DNA from: Thermococcus sp. 21S9
GTDB taxonomy: Archaea > Methanobacteriota_B > Thermococci > Thermococcales > Thermococcaceae
Assembly (NCBI RefSeq): GCF_012027635.1
Contig: NZ_SNUS01000001.1
Coordinates: forward strand, 186,001-250,000
Direction: 5' to 3'
DNA: 64,000 bases
The notes below the pieces were generated by a model. The model searched no databases, was not told the origin of the DNA, and saw nothing but the letters and a program-made list of their open reading frames with translations. The translations under genes were made by a program, and so were the position numbers. Below, piece after piece: positions 17,354 through 25,800 of the stretch; the stretch's first letter is position 1, and each line of letters opens with the position of its first letter.

Positions 17354-17396
17354 GAACGGTTTTAAACCGGGGCGAGAATTATTGACGGTGGTGAGC

Positions 17397-18287
17397 ATGG
17401 CGATAGTTGACGTTAGGATTCTCGTTGAAGGGGCGAGCGACGTTGAGGTCGTCAGCAAGGCCCTCCAGGGGCTCGCGTTGGGGAGCGAGTACAACATCAC
17501 AATCTCCGCCATAATCCCGACGACGAACATCGAGATAGCCAAGAGCGCCGCGGCAGGAGCGGACCTTCTCATCATAGCGACCGACGCCGACAGGGTTGGA
17601 AGGGAGCTCGCGGAGAGGCTCTTCAACGAGCTCGGCGAGATGGTCGGGCACATCGAGAGGATGAAGCTTCCCCTCGGCCACGACCTTGAGCACGTGGATG
17701 TTGAGCTCGTCAGGAAGGAACTGAAGAACACCCTCGTCAGGGCCGGGCTGAAGAGCCTGCAGGTCCTTCCGGAGTACATGGAGCTCAGGAAACAGCTCCT
17801 CGATGTGAAGGGCAAGTACGACCAGCTCGCGAACGAGTACGAGAGCCTCTACAAGGAGCACGAGGAGCTCCAGAAGAAGTATGAAGAGCTTCACGCCGAG
17901 TACGTCAGGCTGAGGAACGAGAACGAGGGCCTGAGGGAGCTCCTCGACAAGAAGAGCAGGCCGGTCAAGATTGAGGAAGCGTGGACGAACCTCTTCCCGG
18001 CCGAGCCCGTTCCGGACGAAAGGATTTTCGCCATAGCGGTTGAGAAGCTCGGCCTTGCCGGAAAGGTTGTCGTCGGCCAGGGCTACGTCTTCGCCGAGGA
18101 AAAGGAGCTCGTGGAGGAGCTCATGAAGACCGTTTACCTGAGCCTTGCCATAAAGGAGGGCCTTGAAGAGAAAGCCGAGAGCGAGGAAACCGTTGAGCAG
18201 AAGGAGGAGAAGCCCGAAACCCCAGAGAAAGCTGGAGAAGAAATAGAAATCATCGAGGCCGAGCTCAAACCGGACGAACTGCTCTAA
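17397..18287 (+). CDS. TOPRIM-domain protein with long coiled coil
   Basis: 296 residues from ATG 17397 behind GGTGGTG. The N-terminal TOPRIM domain has its glutamate E11 in LVEGASD and the DxD pair D63/D65 in ATDADRVG, the metal site of primases, topoisomerases and OLD nucleases. Residues about 125-195 form a coiled coil, and a small globular domain and an acidic tail follow. The promoter TTTTAAACC is at about 17360. XerA begins 11 bases after its stop, so the two are likely co-transcribed. Activity unknown. Confidence 0.8.
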   Translation: MAIVDVRILVEGASDVEVVSKALQGLALGSEYNITISAIIPTTNIEIAKSAAAGADLLIIATDADRVGRELAERLFNELGEMVGHIERMKLPLGHDLEHVDVELVRKELKNTLVRAGLKSLQVLPEYMELRKQLLDVKGKYDQLANEYESLYKEHEELQKKYEELHAEYVRLRNENEGLRELLDKKSRPVKIEEAWTNLFPAEPVPDERIFAIAVEKLGLAGKVVVGQGYVFAEEKELVEELMKTVYLSLAIKEGLEEKAESEETVEQKEEKPETPEKAGEEIEIIEAELKPDELL

Positions 18288-18297
18288 GGGCTGAGCG

Positions 18298-19137
18298 ATG
18301 GACACCGAAGTTGTAGAGGAGTTCGAGACCTACCTCGACCTCGAGGGCAAGAGCCCGAACACGATTAGGATGTACTCCTACTACGTTCGGCGATACCTTG
18401 AATGGGGCGGGGCTTTGAACGCGCGCTCCGCCCTCCGCTTCCTGGCGAGGCTCAGGAGGGAAGGCTACTCCAACAGGAGCTTAAACCTCGTTGTTCAGGC
18501 ATTGAGGGCCTACTTCCGCTTCGAGGGCTACGATGAGGAAGCGGAGAAGCTGAAACCGCCGAAGGTGCCGAGGAGCCTGCCAAAAGCTCTTACGCGCGAA
18601 GAGGTAAAGAGGCTTCTATCGGTTATTCCACCGACGCGGAAGAGGGACAGGCTGATAGTTCTCCTGCTCTACGGGGCGGGTCTTCGTGTCAGCGAGCTCT
18701 GCAACCTGAAGAAGAGCGAAGTTGATTTGGAGCGGGGCATAATAGTGGTTCGCGGTGGAAAAGGGGCCAAGGACAGGGTCGTGCCGATTCCAGAGTTTTT
18801 GGTTGAGGAAATCCGTTCATATCTTGAAACGCGCTCCGATTCGAGCGAGTATTTACTCGTCGAGGAGCGGAGGAAGAGCAAGGACAGGCTCTCGACGAAG
18901 ACCGTCTGGTACCTCCTGAAGAAGTACGGGAAGAGGGCGGGCGTTGAAGTCACGCCCCACAGACTCCGCCACAGCTTCGCGACGCACATGCTTGAGCGGG
19001 GAGTGGATATAAGGGCCATTCAGGAACTTCTCGGTCACTCCAACCTCTCGACGACCCAGATTTACACGAAGGTCACCGTCGAGCACCTCAGGAAAGCCCA
19101 GGAAAAGGCGAGGCTCATGGAGGGGCTAGTTGAGTAG
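18298..19137 (+). CDS. xerA: XerA tyrosine recombinase
   Basis: 279 residues. A SAM-like core-binding domain (1-90) precedes the catalytic domain with R130 (AGLRVSEL), K155, H221-R224 in HRLRH, H247 in LLGH and the nucleophile Y256 in TQIYTK. Archaeal XerA resolves chromosome dimers at dif without FtsK. The gene follows the TOPRIM gene, and a palindrome-rich stretch begins right after its stop. The known Thermococcales dif sequence is different, so that stretch need not be its target. Confidence 0.92.
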   Translation: MDTEVVEEFETYLDLEGKSPNTIRMYSYYVRRYLEWGGALNARSALRFLARLRREGYSNRSLNLVVQALRAYFRFEGYDEEAEKLKPPKVPRSLPKALTREEVKRLLSVIPPTRKRDRLIVLLLYGAGLRVSELCNLKKSEVDLERGIIVVRGGKGAKDRVVPIPEFLVEEIRSYLETRSDSSEYLLVEERRKSKDRLSTKTVWYLLKKYGKRAGVEVTPHRLRHSFATHMLERGVDIRAIQELLGHSNLSTTQIYTKVTVEHLRKAQEKARLMEGLVE

Positions 19138-19138
19138 G

Positions 19139-19192
19139 GGTACACCGTGCCGTACCGACCCTTTTTGAAGACTGGTACGGCATACCGTACCA
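19139..19192. repeat. GGTACC-type palindromes after xerA
   Basis: TGGTACGG-CATA-CCGTACCA (19173-19192) is a perfect 8-bp inverted repeat. A related copy, GGTAC...CCGTACC, lies at 19139-19156. CCGTACC recurs in direct orientation 35 bp apart and CTTTTTG lies between them. It may be a terminator or recombination/operator site. Confidence 0.5.
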
Positions 19193-19234
19193 ACCAAAAA
19201 CAAGCCTAACTGTCCCGGAGAGAACGAGAAAACA

Positions 19235-20617
19235 TCAGAGCACACCCTTCTCCCTCAGCAACGCGAGGTAGCTCGTGAAGGCTCCGGTTGAGATTGTGTC
19301 GCCGAGGCCAACCGTCGAAACCGGGTTCTTAACGAGCCTCGTGGGGATTATCACGACTTTATATTCCCTGGTGCGGAGCCTCCTCTTGGCCTCCTCAAAG
19401 CGTAGTTTTACGTACTCCCCGCGCTCGTTGTAGGGAACGCTCAGGCCGACTTTAAAGTCCTCTGGCGAGCGGACGTCGCCGAGCGAGGCCCTCGCGGCCG
19501 CTAAAGTCGTCGCCAGCTCAAGGCTCCTTCTGAGCTCGTCCTCGCTCAATGGATTGTCGGCGTGGGTGATGTACATGAGGTAGTAAATCGTGTGGATTTG
19601 CAAAACTTCGAGGTTCATCTCGTCTATGAGGATTTTTCCGCCTAAGACAGTGTCCTCGATGCGGTTGTAGGTGAATATCCTGTCGGCGAGCTTGGAGTAG
19701 CCGAGGGCGCTCAGGACGTAGGCTATCTCAGACTCGTCCATGCCGACGCTGTCAACGAGCGGGAAGAGGTTGTAGATGACCTTCTTTCTCAATTCTCTGC
19801 TCTGTATCGAGGCGAACTCCAGGTGAACCTTGACGTCCTTCTCGCGCTTGAGGAGGAGAATGTCCTTCTTGGCCTCCCTGAGGTAGTAGTTCGCGTCCTT
19901 CCCGTCGGAATAGCGGAGCCTTATCCCCTGGTAGCCTGAAAGAATAGCGCCGTCAACCTGGAGGCCAATCTCGGGAAGGAACGGTTTGAGCTTCTCCTCC
20001 GTGTAAATCCTTATGCTCTCGAAGCGGGCCGAAACGATGAAGCGACCGGAGTAGGGAACGGTAATCGTCTCGTCGCCCAGCCTGAAGGTCGTTCCGGCGC
20101 GGAACTCAAAAATCCTGTTCACCTTGACCGGGTCGTTCTCACGGTAGGCCTCGCGGGGGTGCTTCAGAACGAGCTTTCCGTTCTCAACGACGGGGTAGAA
20201 GAGGTTCTTCTTTGAAACGAACATCTCGGCCTGCCTCTTTGCGAGGTGTGGGATGTAAACGATTACCTTCCTGAAGTCGAGGTTGGCCAAGAGGTTCGCT
20301 ATTATTCCCGCCTGACCGCCGATTCTCTCAACGTCGTACTTGAAGTGGGTGTCAAACCAGCTCTGGAGCTCCTCGTTGACGAGCGGAACGGCCATCGGCT
20401 TTCCTGTCTTGAGGGCGTGAACGAGCCTCGCGACGAAGTCAATCGGCTCCTCAATCTGCCTGGGGAACTCTTCCATTCTTTTCCTGACCGCATCGGTACC
20501 GAACTCATCTATGAGCCTCTGAACGGTCTCGCCCTTGAGGTAGACTATCGCGTCAACGTTCGCGTTGTAGGCCGTGAAAATCGACAGCTTCCTTGCCTCG
20601 TCGAGGAGCTCCATCAT
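19235..20617 (-). CDS. pfkC: ADP-dependent phosphofructokinase
   Basis: 460 residues, the length of Thermococcales ADP-PFKs. It converts fructose-6-phosphate to fructose-1,6-bisphosphate with ADP as donor in the modified Embden-Meyerhof pathway. Family marks are TAYNANVDAI, RIGGQAGI, SVGMDESE and the catalytic VGLGDTIS near the C-terminus. A TGM-like site overlaps the ribosome-binding site and lies downstream of TATA (CTTTTAAGA, about 20663), the layout of glycolytic genes repressed by TGR/TrmBL1. ADP-glucokinase is a close homologue, but the sequence matches PFK. Confidence 0.9.
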   Translation of the reverse strand: MMELLDEARKLSIFTAYNANVDAIVYLKGETVQRLIDEFGTDAVRKRMEEFPRQIEEPIDFVARLVHALKTGKPMAVPLVNEELQSWFDTHFKYDVERIGGQAGIIANLLANLDFRKVIVYIPHLAKRQAEMFVSKKNLFYPVVENGKLVLKHPREAYRENDPVKVNRIFEFRAGTTFRLGDETITVPYSGRFIVSARFESIRIYTEEKLKPFLPEIGLQVDGAILSGYQGIRLRYSDGKDANYYLREAKKDILLLKREKDVKVHLEFASIQSRELRKKVIYNLFPLVDSVGMDESEIAYVLSALGYSKLADRIFTYNRIEDTVLGGKILIDEMNLEVLQIHTIYYLMYITHADNPLSEDELRRSLELATTLAAARASLGDVRSPEDFKVGLSVPYNERGEYVKLRFEEAKRRLRTREYKVVIIPTRLVKNPVSTVGLGDTISTGAFTSYLALLREKGVL

Positions 20618-20621
20618 TTTG

Positions 20622-20638
20622 TATCACCCACAGTGACT
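20622..20638. promoter_or_regulatory. TGM-like operator of ADP-PFK
   Basis: TATCAC-N5-GTGACT matches the Thermococcales glycolytic motif TATCAC-N5-GTGATA at 10 of 12 positions. It sits between the TATA box and start codon of pfkC, where binding of TGR/TrmBL1 should block transcription when no maltooligosaccharide is present. Confidence 0.7.
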
Positions 20639-20721
20639 AACTATGGAGAAGTTGATGGAGGGCTCTTAAAAGGATTTCGTTTTAAATTAGGGAAGCAAAA
20701 AAGAGTTAGGGACTTGCCAAG

Positions 20722-21435
20722 TCAGTACTCGGTGAAGAGCCTTCCGAGGCTCGGAATCCGCTCCATGACGTCCATCTCCCTCAAAGCCAGCCAGAGGGAG
20801 GCCTGGTTGCTGGTAACCACCGGAACGCCGAGGTCCTTCTCGAGGGTCTCGATGATTTCGAAGGTTCTCCAGTTGGTACAGCTTATGAAAATCGCCTCCG
20901 CCTCGTCGGTGAAGCTCGCCTTCGCGAGGCGGTATGCGGTGTAAGGTTCAAGCTTGCCGATTGCTTGGTTGTCCTCGAGGCCGAGGCCCCTGATATCGAG
21001 AACCGTGAACTCGTTGGCCTCAAGGAACTCCTTCTCGCGCTGGTTAATCTCGTCGGTGTAGGGCGTTACCACGAGTATTTCTCTCGCGTCGAGCATCTTT
21101 AGGGCCTCTATCACTGCGGTGCTCGTGCTTATCACCGGAACGTTCACCTCGTCCTCGATTTCAATCTCAAGCTTTTTCTCGTAGTCCTTTCCGCCGATGA
21201 AGGAACCGCTCGTGCACCCGTAAAGGATTAGCTCAACGCCCGCGTCCCTGAGCAGTCTGGCGCTCTCGACTGCTAAAGTGTTCATCTTCACGAGTTCTTC
21301 TTCATTGACGTTCCTGAGCGGAACCCTGGCGGTGTGAAGCGAAACGCCCTCCGGCAGGTAATCGTGAAGCTCCATCTCCATCGTGGTGTTCGAGGAGGGA
21401 ACTATAAGGCCAAGCCTTCCTCTCCATCCGTACAT
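20722..21435 (-). CDS. Asp/Glu racemase-superfamily protein (maleate isomerase / arylmalonate decarboxylase-like)
   Basis: 237 residues with two catalytic cysteines, C74 in LYGCTSGSF and C186 in ISCTNWRTF, and the N-terminal PSSNTTME block of maleate cis-trans isomerases and arylmalonate decarboxylases. These enzymes move protons or isomerise dicarboxylates without cofactor; the substrate here is unknown. The start is clear from GGAGGGTG 6 bases upstream. It lies between pfkC and a divergent nitroreductase. Confidence 0.8.
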   Translation of the reverse strand: MYGWRGRLGLIVPSSNTTMEMELHDYLPEGVSLHTARVPLRNVNEEELVKMNTLAVESARLLRDAGVELILYGCTSGSFIGGKDYEKKLEIEIEDEVNVPVISTSTAVIEALKMLDAREILVVTPYTDEINQREKEFLEANEFTVLDIRGLGLEDNQAIGKLEPYTAYRLAKASFTDEAEAIFISCTNWRTFEIIETLEKDLGVPVVTSNQASLWLALREMDVMERIPSLGRLFTEY

Positions 21436-21529
21436 GCTTTCACCCTCCGGGGTTTCTCGGCGCTTCTATTAAACCTTTGGTTTCGAAAAGGGATTAATAA
21501 AGGAATCCCCAACGGTGACCGGTGGGAAC

Positions 21530-22138
21530 ATGGAACTGGACGAGGCGATAATGAAAAGGACTTCCGTGCGCTACTTCCTCGAAAAGCCCGTGCCGGAGGA
21601 AGATGTAAGAAAGCTCATCGAGAGCGCAATAAGGGCTCCAAATGCCAGCGGGCTTGAGAACTGGATTTTCGTGGTCTTCAGGAGCGATGAGGCGAGGGAG
21701 AAGCTCTACGAGCTCATCGCCGAGGGCATGGAGGTTTATTACCGAGCGGTCAACCTGCCGGAGGAGAAGATAGAGAAGCTCAGGAAGAGGATGTACGAGG
21801 AGGGCATGTTCAGGGCGCCGGTTTACATAGCGGTCTTCATAGACAGGCGCGTTCGCTTCCTGCCGGGGAAGGAGTTCGACGAGGTTGAGTTCATCTGGAG
21901 CGTCGAGAGCGCATCGATGGCCATTCAGAACCTCATGCTCAAAGCGGTGGAGCTCGGCCTCGGCACGGTCTACATCGGCGTGACGAGCTTCAAGGGCATC
22001 GAGGAGAGGGTTAGAGAGCTCGCGGGTCTCGACGAGAACCACTACCTCGTGGGGGTCATTCCCGTCGGCTACCCGAGGAACGAGCCCAAGCCGAGGAAGA
22101 GGAAGAAGGGCGTTGATGACGTGACGAGGTTCATCTAA
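21530..22138 (+). CDS. Nitroreductase family flavoprotein
   Basis: 202 residues from ATG 21530 (MELDEAIMKRTSVRYF). The FMN-binding arginine-rich start (RTSVR), the APNASGLENW block and the ELGLGTVYIG stretch are typical of nitroreductase-fold oxidoreductases. The C-terminus is basic (PRKRKK). A second member of the family lies at 55861-56424 and shares PxxxxGLG and PKPKYKRKK-like ends. Substrate unknown. Confidence 0.85.
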   Translation: MELDEAIMKRTSVRYFLEKPVPEEDVRKLIESAIRAPNASGLENWIFVVFRSDEAREKLYELIAEGMEVYYRAVNLPEEKIEKLRKRMYEEGMFRAPVYIAVFIDRRVRFLPGKEFDEVEFIWSVESASMAIQNLMLKAVELGLGTVYIGVTSFKGIEERVRELAGLDENHYLVGVIPVGYPRNEPKPRKRKKGVDDVTRFI

Positions 22139-22167
22139 ACTTTTTTATCCCCTTTATCCAAGCAAGG

Positions 22168-22500
22168 ATGATAGCCATGATAGAGTTCGTAATCCTCCTC
22201 GGGGTCATCGGTGGCTGGCTTGTGATGACGTCAACGCTCTTCCTCATGCTCGCCTTCGGCAAGATGATGGGCTTAGTCGGGGTGCTCTTCCTGGTCGGGT
22301 TTATCATTATGAACCAGAACTGGAAGGTCCGCTACATGCGCGCAATAGTTGACGCCACCCCGAGGGCGAAGGAACTGGCGAGGCACATATTTGAGATGAA
22401 CGAGCTTATCCTGCTCTCGTCTTACCTGATGTCCCTCGTGCTCTACACGGTTATCCAGAAGTACATAGAAATTGTTGTCAAGTTCCCGGTGGCGAGGTGA
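22168..22500 (+). CDS. Three-span membrane protein, hypothetical
   Basis: 110 residues with hydrophobic segments at about 5-28, 32-47 and 82-100. A TATA (CTTTTTTATCC, 22140-22150) lies so close that translation probably starts leaderless, at either the ATG at 22168 or the one at 22177. The stop is 5 bases before thiI, so it may be in that transcript. No family recognised. Confidence 0.6.
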   Translation: MIAMIEFVILLGVIGGWLVMTSTLFLMLAFGKMMGLVGVLFLVGFIIMNQNWKVRYMRAIVDATPRAKELARHIFEMNELILLSSYLMSLVLYTVIQKYIEIVVKFPVAR

Positions 22501-22504
22501 TTCC

Positions 22505-23647
22505 ATGAACGTCGTCATAGTCCGCTACGGTGAGATTGGAACGAAGTCGAGGCAGACGAGGAGATGGTTCGAGAACATACTCATGAACAACATACGCGAG
22601 GCTCTGGTGAGCGAAGGAATCGACTTCAAGAAGGTCGAGGCCAAGCACGGGAGGATTCTCGTGAGAACGAACAAAGCCAAAGAGGCCGTTGAGGTCCTAA
22701 CGAGGGTTTTTGGCATAGTCTCGCTCTCACCTGCGATGGAGGTCGAGGCGAACCTTGAGAAAATAAACAAAACCGCGCTAAAGCTCTTCAGGCGGAAGAA
22801 GAGGGAACTAAACCTTGAGAAGCCGAAATTCCGCGTCACGGCAAGGAGAATCACCAAGGAGTTCCCGCTGAAGAGCCCCGAGGTTCAGGCCAAAGTCGGG
22901 GAGTACATACTCGAGAACGAGGAGAGCGAGGTTAATCTGCACGACTACGATATCGAGGTCGGCGTCGAGCTGATGGAGGGCAGAGCGTACGTCTTCGTCG
23001 ACAAGGTTAGAGCCTGGGGAGGACTGCCGATAGGCACGCAGGGCAAGGTCGTCGCTTTGCTAAGCGGGGGCATAGACTCACCGGTTGCCGCTTTCCTTAT
23101 GATGAAGCGCGGTGTCGAGGTGGTTCCGGTTCACATCTACATGGGCGAGAAGACCCTCGAAAAGGTCAGGAAAATCTGGAACCAGCTGAAGAAGTACCAC
23201 TACGGCGGAAAGGCAGAGCTAATCGTTGTTAAGCCGAAGGAGCGCGAGAGAATCCTTGAGAAGCTGAAGGAACTTAAGAAGGAGAAGTACACGTGTGTCT
23301 TCTGCAAGTTCATGATGGTGAGGCACGCCGATAAGATAGCCAAGGACTTCGGCGCGAAGGGCATCGTGATGGGTGACTCCCTCGGGCAGGTGGCGAGTCA
23401 GACGCTTGAGAACATGTACATCGTCAGCCAGGCGAGCGATTTACCGATTTACAGACCGCTGATAGGCATGGACAAGGAGGAGATAGTTAGCATAGCGAAG
23501 AGAATCGGCACCTTCGAGCTTTCAACGCTCCCTGAGGATGAGATACCCTTCATCCCGAAGCACCCGATAATCAGGGGCTCGTGGGAAGAGTTCAGAAAGC
23601 TCTACAAGGCGGTCTTTGGAGAGGAGCCAAGGAAGAGGGAGTGCTGA
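22505..23647 (+). CDS. thiI: tRNA 4-thiouridine synthase ThiI
   Basis: 380 residues: an N-terminal ferredoxin-like/THUMP region (1-170), then a PP-loop pyrophosphatase domain with LLSGGIDSP at 185-193. There is no C-terminal rhodanese domain, as usual in archaea. C264 and C267 form the CxxC of Fe-S type ThiI. The third, distal cysteine seen in such proteins is isoleucine here (I347), while the short paralogue at 24248 keeps a cysteine there. It thiolates U8 of tRNA. Start ATG 22505 follows GGTGA. Confidence 0.9.
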   Translation: MNVVIVRYGEIGTKSRQTRRWFENILMNNIREALVSEGIDFKKVEAKHGRILVRTNKAKEAVEVLTRVFGIVSLSPAMEVEANLEKINKTALKLFRRKKRELNLEKPKFRVTARRITKEFPLKSPEVQAKVGEYILENEESEVNLHDYDIEVGVELMEGRAYVFVDKVRAWGGLPIGTQGKVVALLSGGIDSPVAAFLMMKRGVEVVPVHIYMGEKTLEKVRKIWNQLKKYHYGGKAELIVVKPKERERILEKLKELKKEKYTCVFCKFMMVRHADKIAKDFGAKGIVMGDSLGQVASQTLENMYIVSQASDLPIYRPLIGMDKEEIVSIAKRIGTFELSTLPEDEIPFIPKHPIIRGSWEEFRKLYKAVFGEEPRKREC

Positions 23648-23657
23648 GGTGGTCGCG

Positions 23658-24206
23658 GTGGAACTTGAACGCTTCGCTTCCTACGTGGCCCTTTCACTCC
23701 CAATAATCTTCATCGTGGGCCTTGCAATAGTTATCCACGCCAACCCGTGGTTTTCCTTCACGAACAACGCGCTGAGCGACATGGGCTCGCTCAAGAACCC
23801 CAATAGATGGCTCTTCAACGGCTTCGTGATGTTCTTTGCGGTTGTGGCAATGATACCCGCTGTGGTCGCCTTCAAGCACGGCCTATCCTACCTGATGCCC
23901 CTCGCGCTGGTCTTCCTGTTCCTTGTCGGGGTTTTCCCGGAGGAACTCCCTTACCACACCCCCTCGGCGGTTCTGTTCTACGTTCTGGCTTTAGCCGATA
24001 TAGCGCTCGTCGGGATAAAGCTCGGGCGGAAGAGTCCAGTTAACTACGTCTGGGGCGTTCTTGCGGTTGTCGTGTTCCTCACGATGCTCTACTTGATTAG
24101 GGCGAAGGTCTTCAAGGGGCTGGCGATTCCGGAGTTGATAGGGGCATCGCTAATCCTCGCGTGGTTCGTCTACATCGGCCTTCTCCTTAAAGGTTTGAAA
24201 CCCTGA
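23658..24206 (+). CDS. DUF998-like membrane protein
   Basis: 182 residues, about six hydrophobic segments. FTNNALSDMGSLKNPNRWLFNG is the conserved loop of the archaeal DUF998-type family. The GTG at 23658 is preferred because GAGGTGGT lies 5 bases before it, overlapping the thiI stop; the longer frame would read inside thiI. Function unknown. It sits between thiI and the short ThiI paralogue. Confidence 0.75.
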   Translation: MELERFASYVALSLPIIFIVGLAIVIHANPWFSFTNNALSDMGSLKNPNRWLFNGFVMFFAVVAMIPAVVAFKHGLSYLMPLALVFLFLVGVFPEELPYHTPSAVLFYVLALADIALVGIKLGRKSPVNYVWGVLAVVVFLTMLYLIRAKVFKGLAIPELIGASLILAWFVYIGLLLKGLKP

Positions 24207-24247
24207 GTTGAAGAAAGCCTCATAAAAGCCCGCCCGAAGTTCCGGTC

Positions 24248-24820
24248 ATGAAGGCCGTCGCACTGCTCAGCTCGGGCATCGACTCACCCGTGGCAATCTA
24301 CCTGATGCTCCGAAAGGGTGTCGAGGTAGTTCCGGTTCACTTCAGGCAGGATTCCATCAAGGAGGAGAAGGTTCACGAGCTCTGGGAGGTTCTGAGTAAA
24401 TACGGGAAGCTCGACGAGTTAATCACGGTGGACTTCGCGGAGGAGCACGTGCCGGTGTTTGAGAGGCTGAAGGAGCTCAAGAAGGAGCGCTGGACCTGCG
24501 TCTTCTGCAAGTGGCTGATGCTTAGAAGGGCCTGCAGGATTGGGCACGAGGTCGGGGCGAGCGCGATAATAACCGGCGACTCCCTCGGACAGGTCGCTTC
24601 ACAGACGCTCGACAACCTCCTAATCGTCAGCCGGGCGAGTGATTTGCCGGTTCTGAGGCCTTTAATCGGACTCGACAAGGAGGAAATCGTCAGAATAGCC
24701 AAGAAGATAGGGACCTTCGAGATAAGCGCCCGCGAGGAGCCGAGCTGTCCCTTCACGCCGAGGTATCCGATAGTGAGGGGCTCACCGGGCGAGTTCGAAA
24801 GGATTAAGGGCCTGCTGTGA
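24248..24820 (+). CDS. Stand-alone ThiI-like PP-loop protein (no THUMP domain)
   Basis: 190 residues that align along their length with residues 182-370 of the ThiI encoded 1 kb upstream. The PP-loop reads SSGIDSP (8-14), GDSLGQVASQTL is identical, and CVFC is C84/C87. It keeps C167 at the distal cysteine position. It lacks any tRNA-binding THUMP region, so it must use a partner or another substrate. TATA-like CATAAAAGCC is at about 24220. Probably a tRNA- or metabolite-thiolating enzyme; role not established. Confidence 0.75.
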   Translation: MKAVALLSSGIDSPVAIYLMLRKGVEVVPVHFRQDSIKEEKVHELWEVLSKYGKLDELITVDFAEEHVPVFERLKELKKERWTCVFCKWLMLRRACRIGHEVGASAIITGDSLGQVASQTLDNLLIVSRASDLPVLRPLIGLDKEEIVRIAKKIGTFEISAREEPSCPFTPRYPIVRGSPGEFERIKGLL

Positions 24821-24897
24821 TTACCCATTTTTGTCCACAACTGAACGTTTTAGGAAGGTTTTTAAGGAAAACCCCCAAACTCCCACCGGTGACGGCC

Positions 24898-25005
24898 ATG
24901 AACGTGTTCGAGAACAGTATCGAACTGTTCGAGAGGTACAAGCCGACGCCCCTCCTCAGGCTGAGGACGAGGGGGGATGTCTTTTGCCAAGCTGGAGTTC
25001 TTTAA
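24898..25005 (+). pseudogene. N-terminal fragment of frameshifted PLP-dependent synthase
   Basis: From ATG 24898 (GGTGA upstream, TATA GTTTTTAAGG near 24858-24867) 35 codons run MNVFENSIELFERYKPTPLLRLR and then stop at 25003. RYKPTPLLRL is the standard beginning of cysteine synthase-type enzymes, which should continue into the FAKLEFFNPFSRSIKDR of the next frame. Reading TTTT at 24980-24983 as TTT joins the two. So this is either an inactivating frameshift, a sequencing slip in a homopolymer, or a recoding site. Confidence 0.75.
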
Positions 25006-25762
25006 CCCGTTCAGCAGGAGCATAAAGGACAGAACGGCCTATACACTGCTCTTCTCGGCCCTTGAAAACGGAAACGTTGGGAGCGTTTTTGAAGCCAGTT
25101 CCGGCAACACGGCAATAGCACTCGCCTCGCTGAGCAACGTGCTCGGTGTAAAGTTCAGGGCCTACCTGCCGAGGCCAACGCCAAAATCTACACGTGTTCT
25201 GCTCAGTATTCTTGGGGCAGAGGTCGTTCTAACGGACTTCGAGACGATAGACCGGGAAATGGTGGAGTTCGTCAGGGAAGAGGCCGGGAGGAGCGGGGCC
25301 TTGAACCTGAACCAGTACGAGAACGAGAACAACTTCCTGGCCCACAGGGGAACGGGAAGGGAAATAGCAGAGCAACTGGAGAGCATAGGAAAGAGGCCAG
25401 AATTGCTAATAGCGGGGATTGGCACTTCCGGACACATCGCCGGGATTGGGAGCTACCTGAAGGAGCGCTACGGAACGAGGGTTGTGGGTGTCGTTCCGGC
25501 GCGGGGAGAGAGGATTCCCGGGATAAAGGGCCTTGACACCGGGCCGAAATGGGTGGACTACGTTGATGAGGTCGTCGAGGTCACCCTCGAGGAAGCGGTT
25601 GCAGGGGTCCGGGAAGTGGCGAGGCTCAACGGAATCCTCGTGGGGCTGAGTTCCGGCGCCGTTTACCGGGCGATGAAGGAGCTGAAACCGGAAGGAACGA
25701 CAGTCCTAATCTTCCCGGACGACGGCTTCAAGTACGTCGAGATTTTTGAGAAGTTCTCCTGA
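24977..25762 (+). CDS. Cysteine synthase-family PLP enzyme, main body (N-terminus out of frame)
   Basis: 261 residues of a fold-type II PLP enzyme. The lysine that binds PLP is in SRSIKDR, the phosphate loop is EASSGNTAIALA and GIGTSGHIAGIG follows. The closest groups are cysteine synthase and O-phosphoserine sulfhydrylase. The first 35 residues lie in the preceding frame, one T apart; restored, the protein would be 287 residues. An ATG at 24977 directly behind GGGGGG could allow an N-truncated product, but it would lack the RYKPTPLL entry strand. Confidence 0.75.
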   Translation: MSFAKLEFFNPFSRSIKDRTAYTLLFSALENGNVGSVFEASSGNTAIALASLSNVLGVKFRAYLPRPTPKSTRVLLSILGAEVVLTDFETIDREMVEFVREEAGRSGALNLNQYENENNFLAHRGTGREIAEQLESIGKRPELLIAGIGTSGHIAGIGSYLKERYGTRVVGVVPARGERIPGIKGLDTGPKWVDYVDEVVEVTLEEAVAGVREVARLNGILVGLSSGAVYRAMKELKPEGTTVLIFPDDGFKYVEIFEKFS

Positions 25763-25800
25763 CGGAGGAAAGGCTTTAAAGGCCCCCTCCAACTTTTTCC

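Noticed and set aside
19139-19192. dif site for XerA
   Set aside because: The palindrome does not resemble the described 28-bp Thermococcales dif, so I list it only as a repeat.
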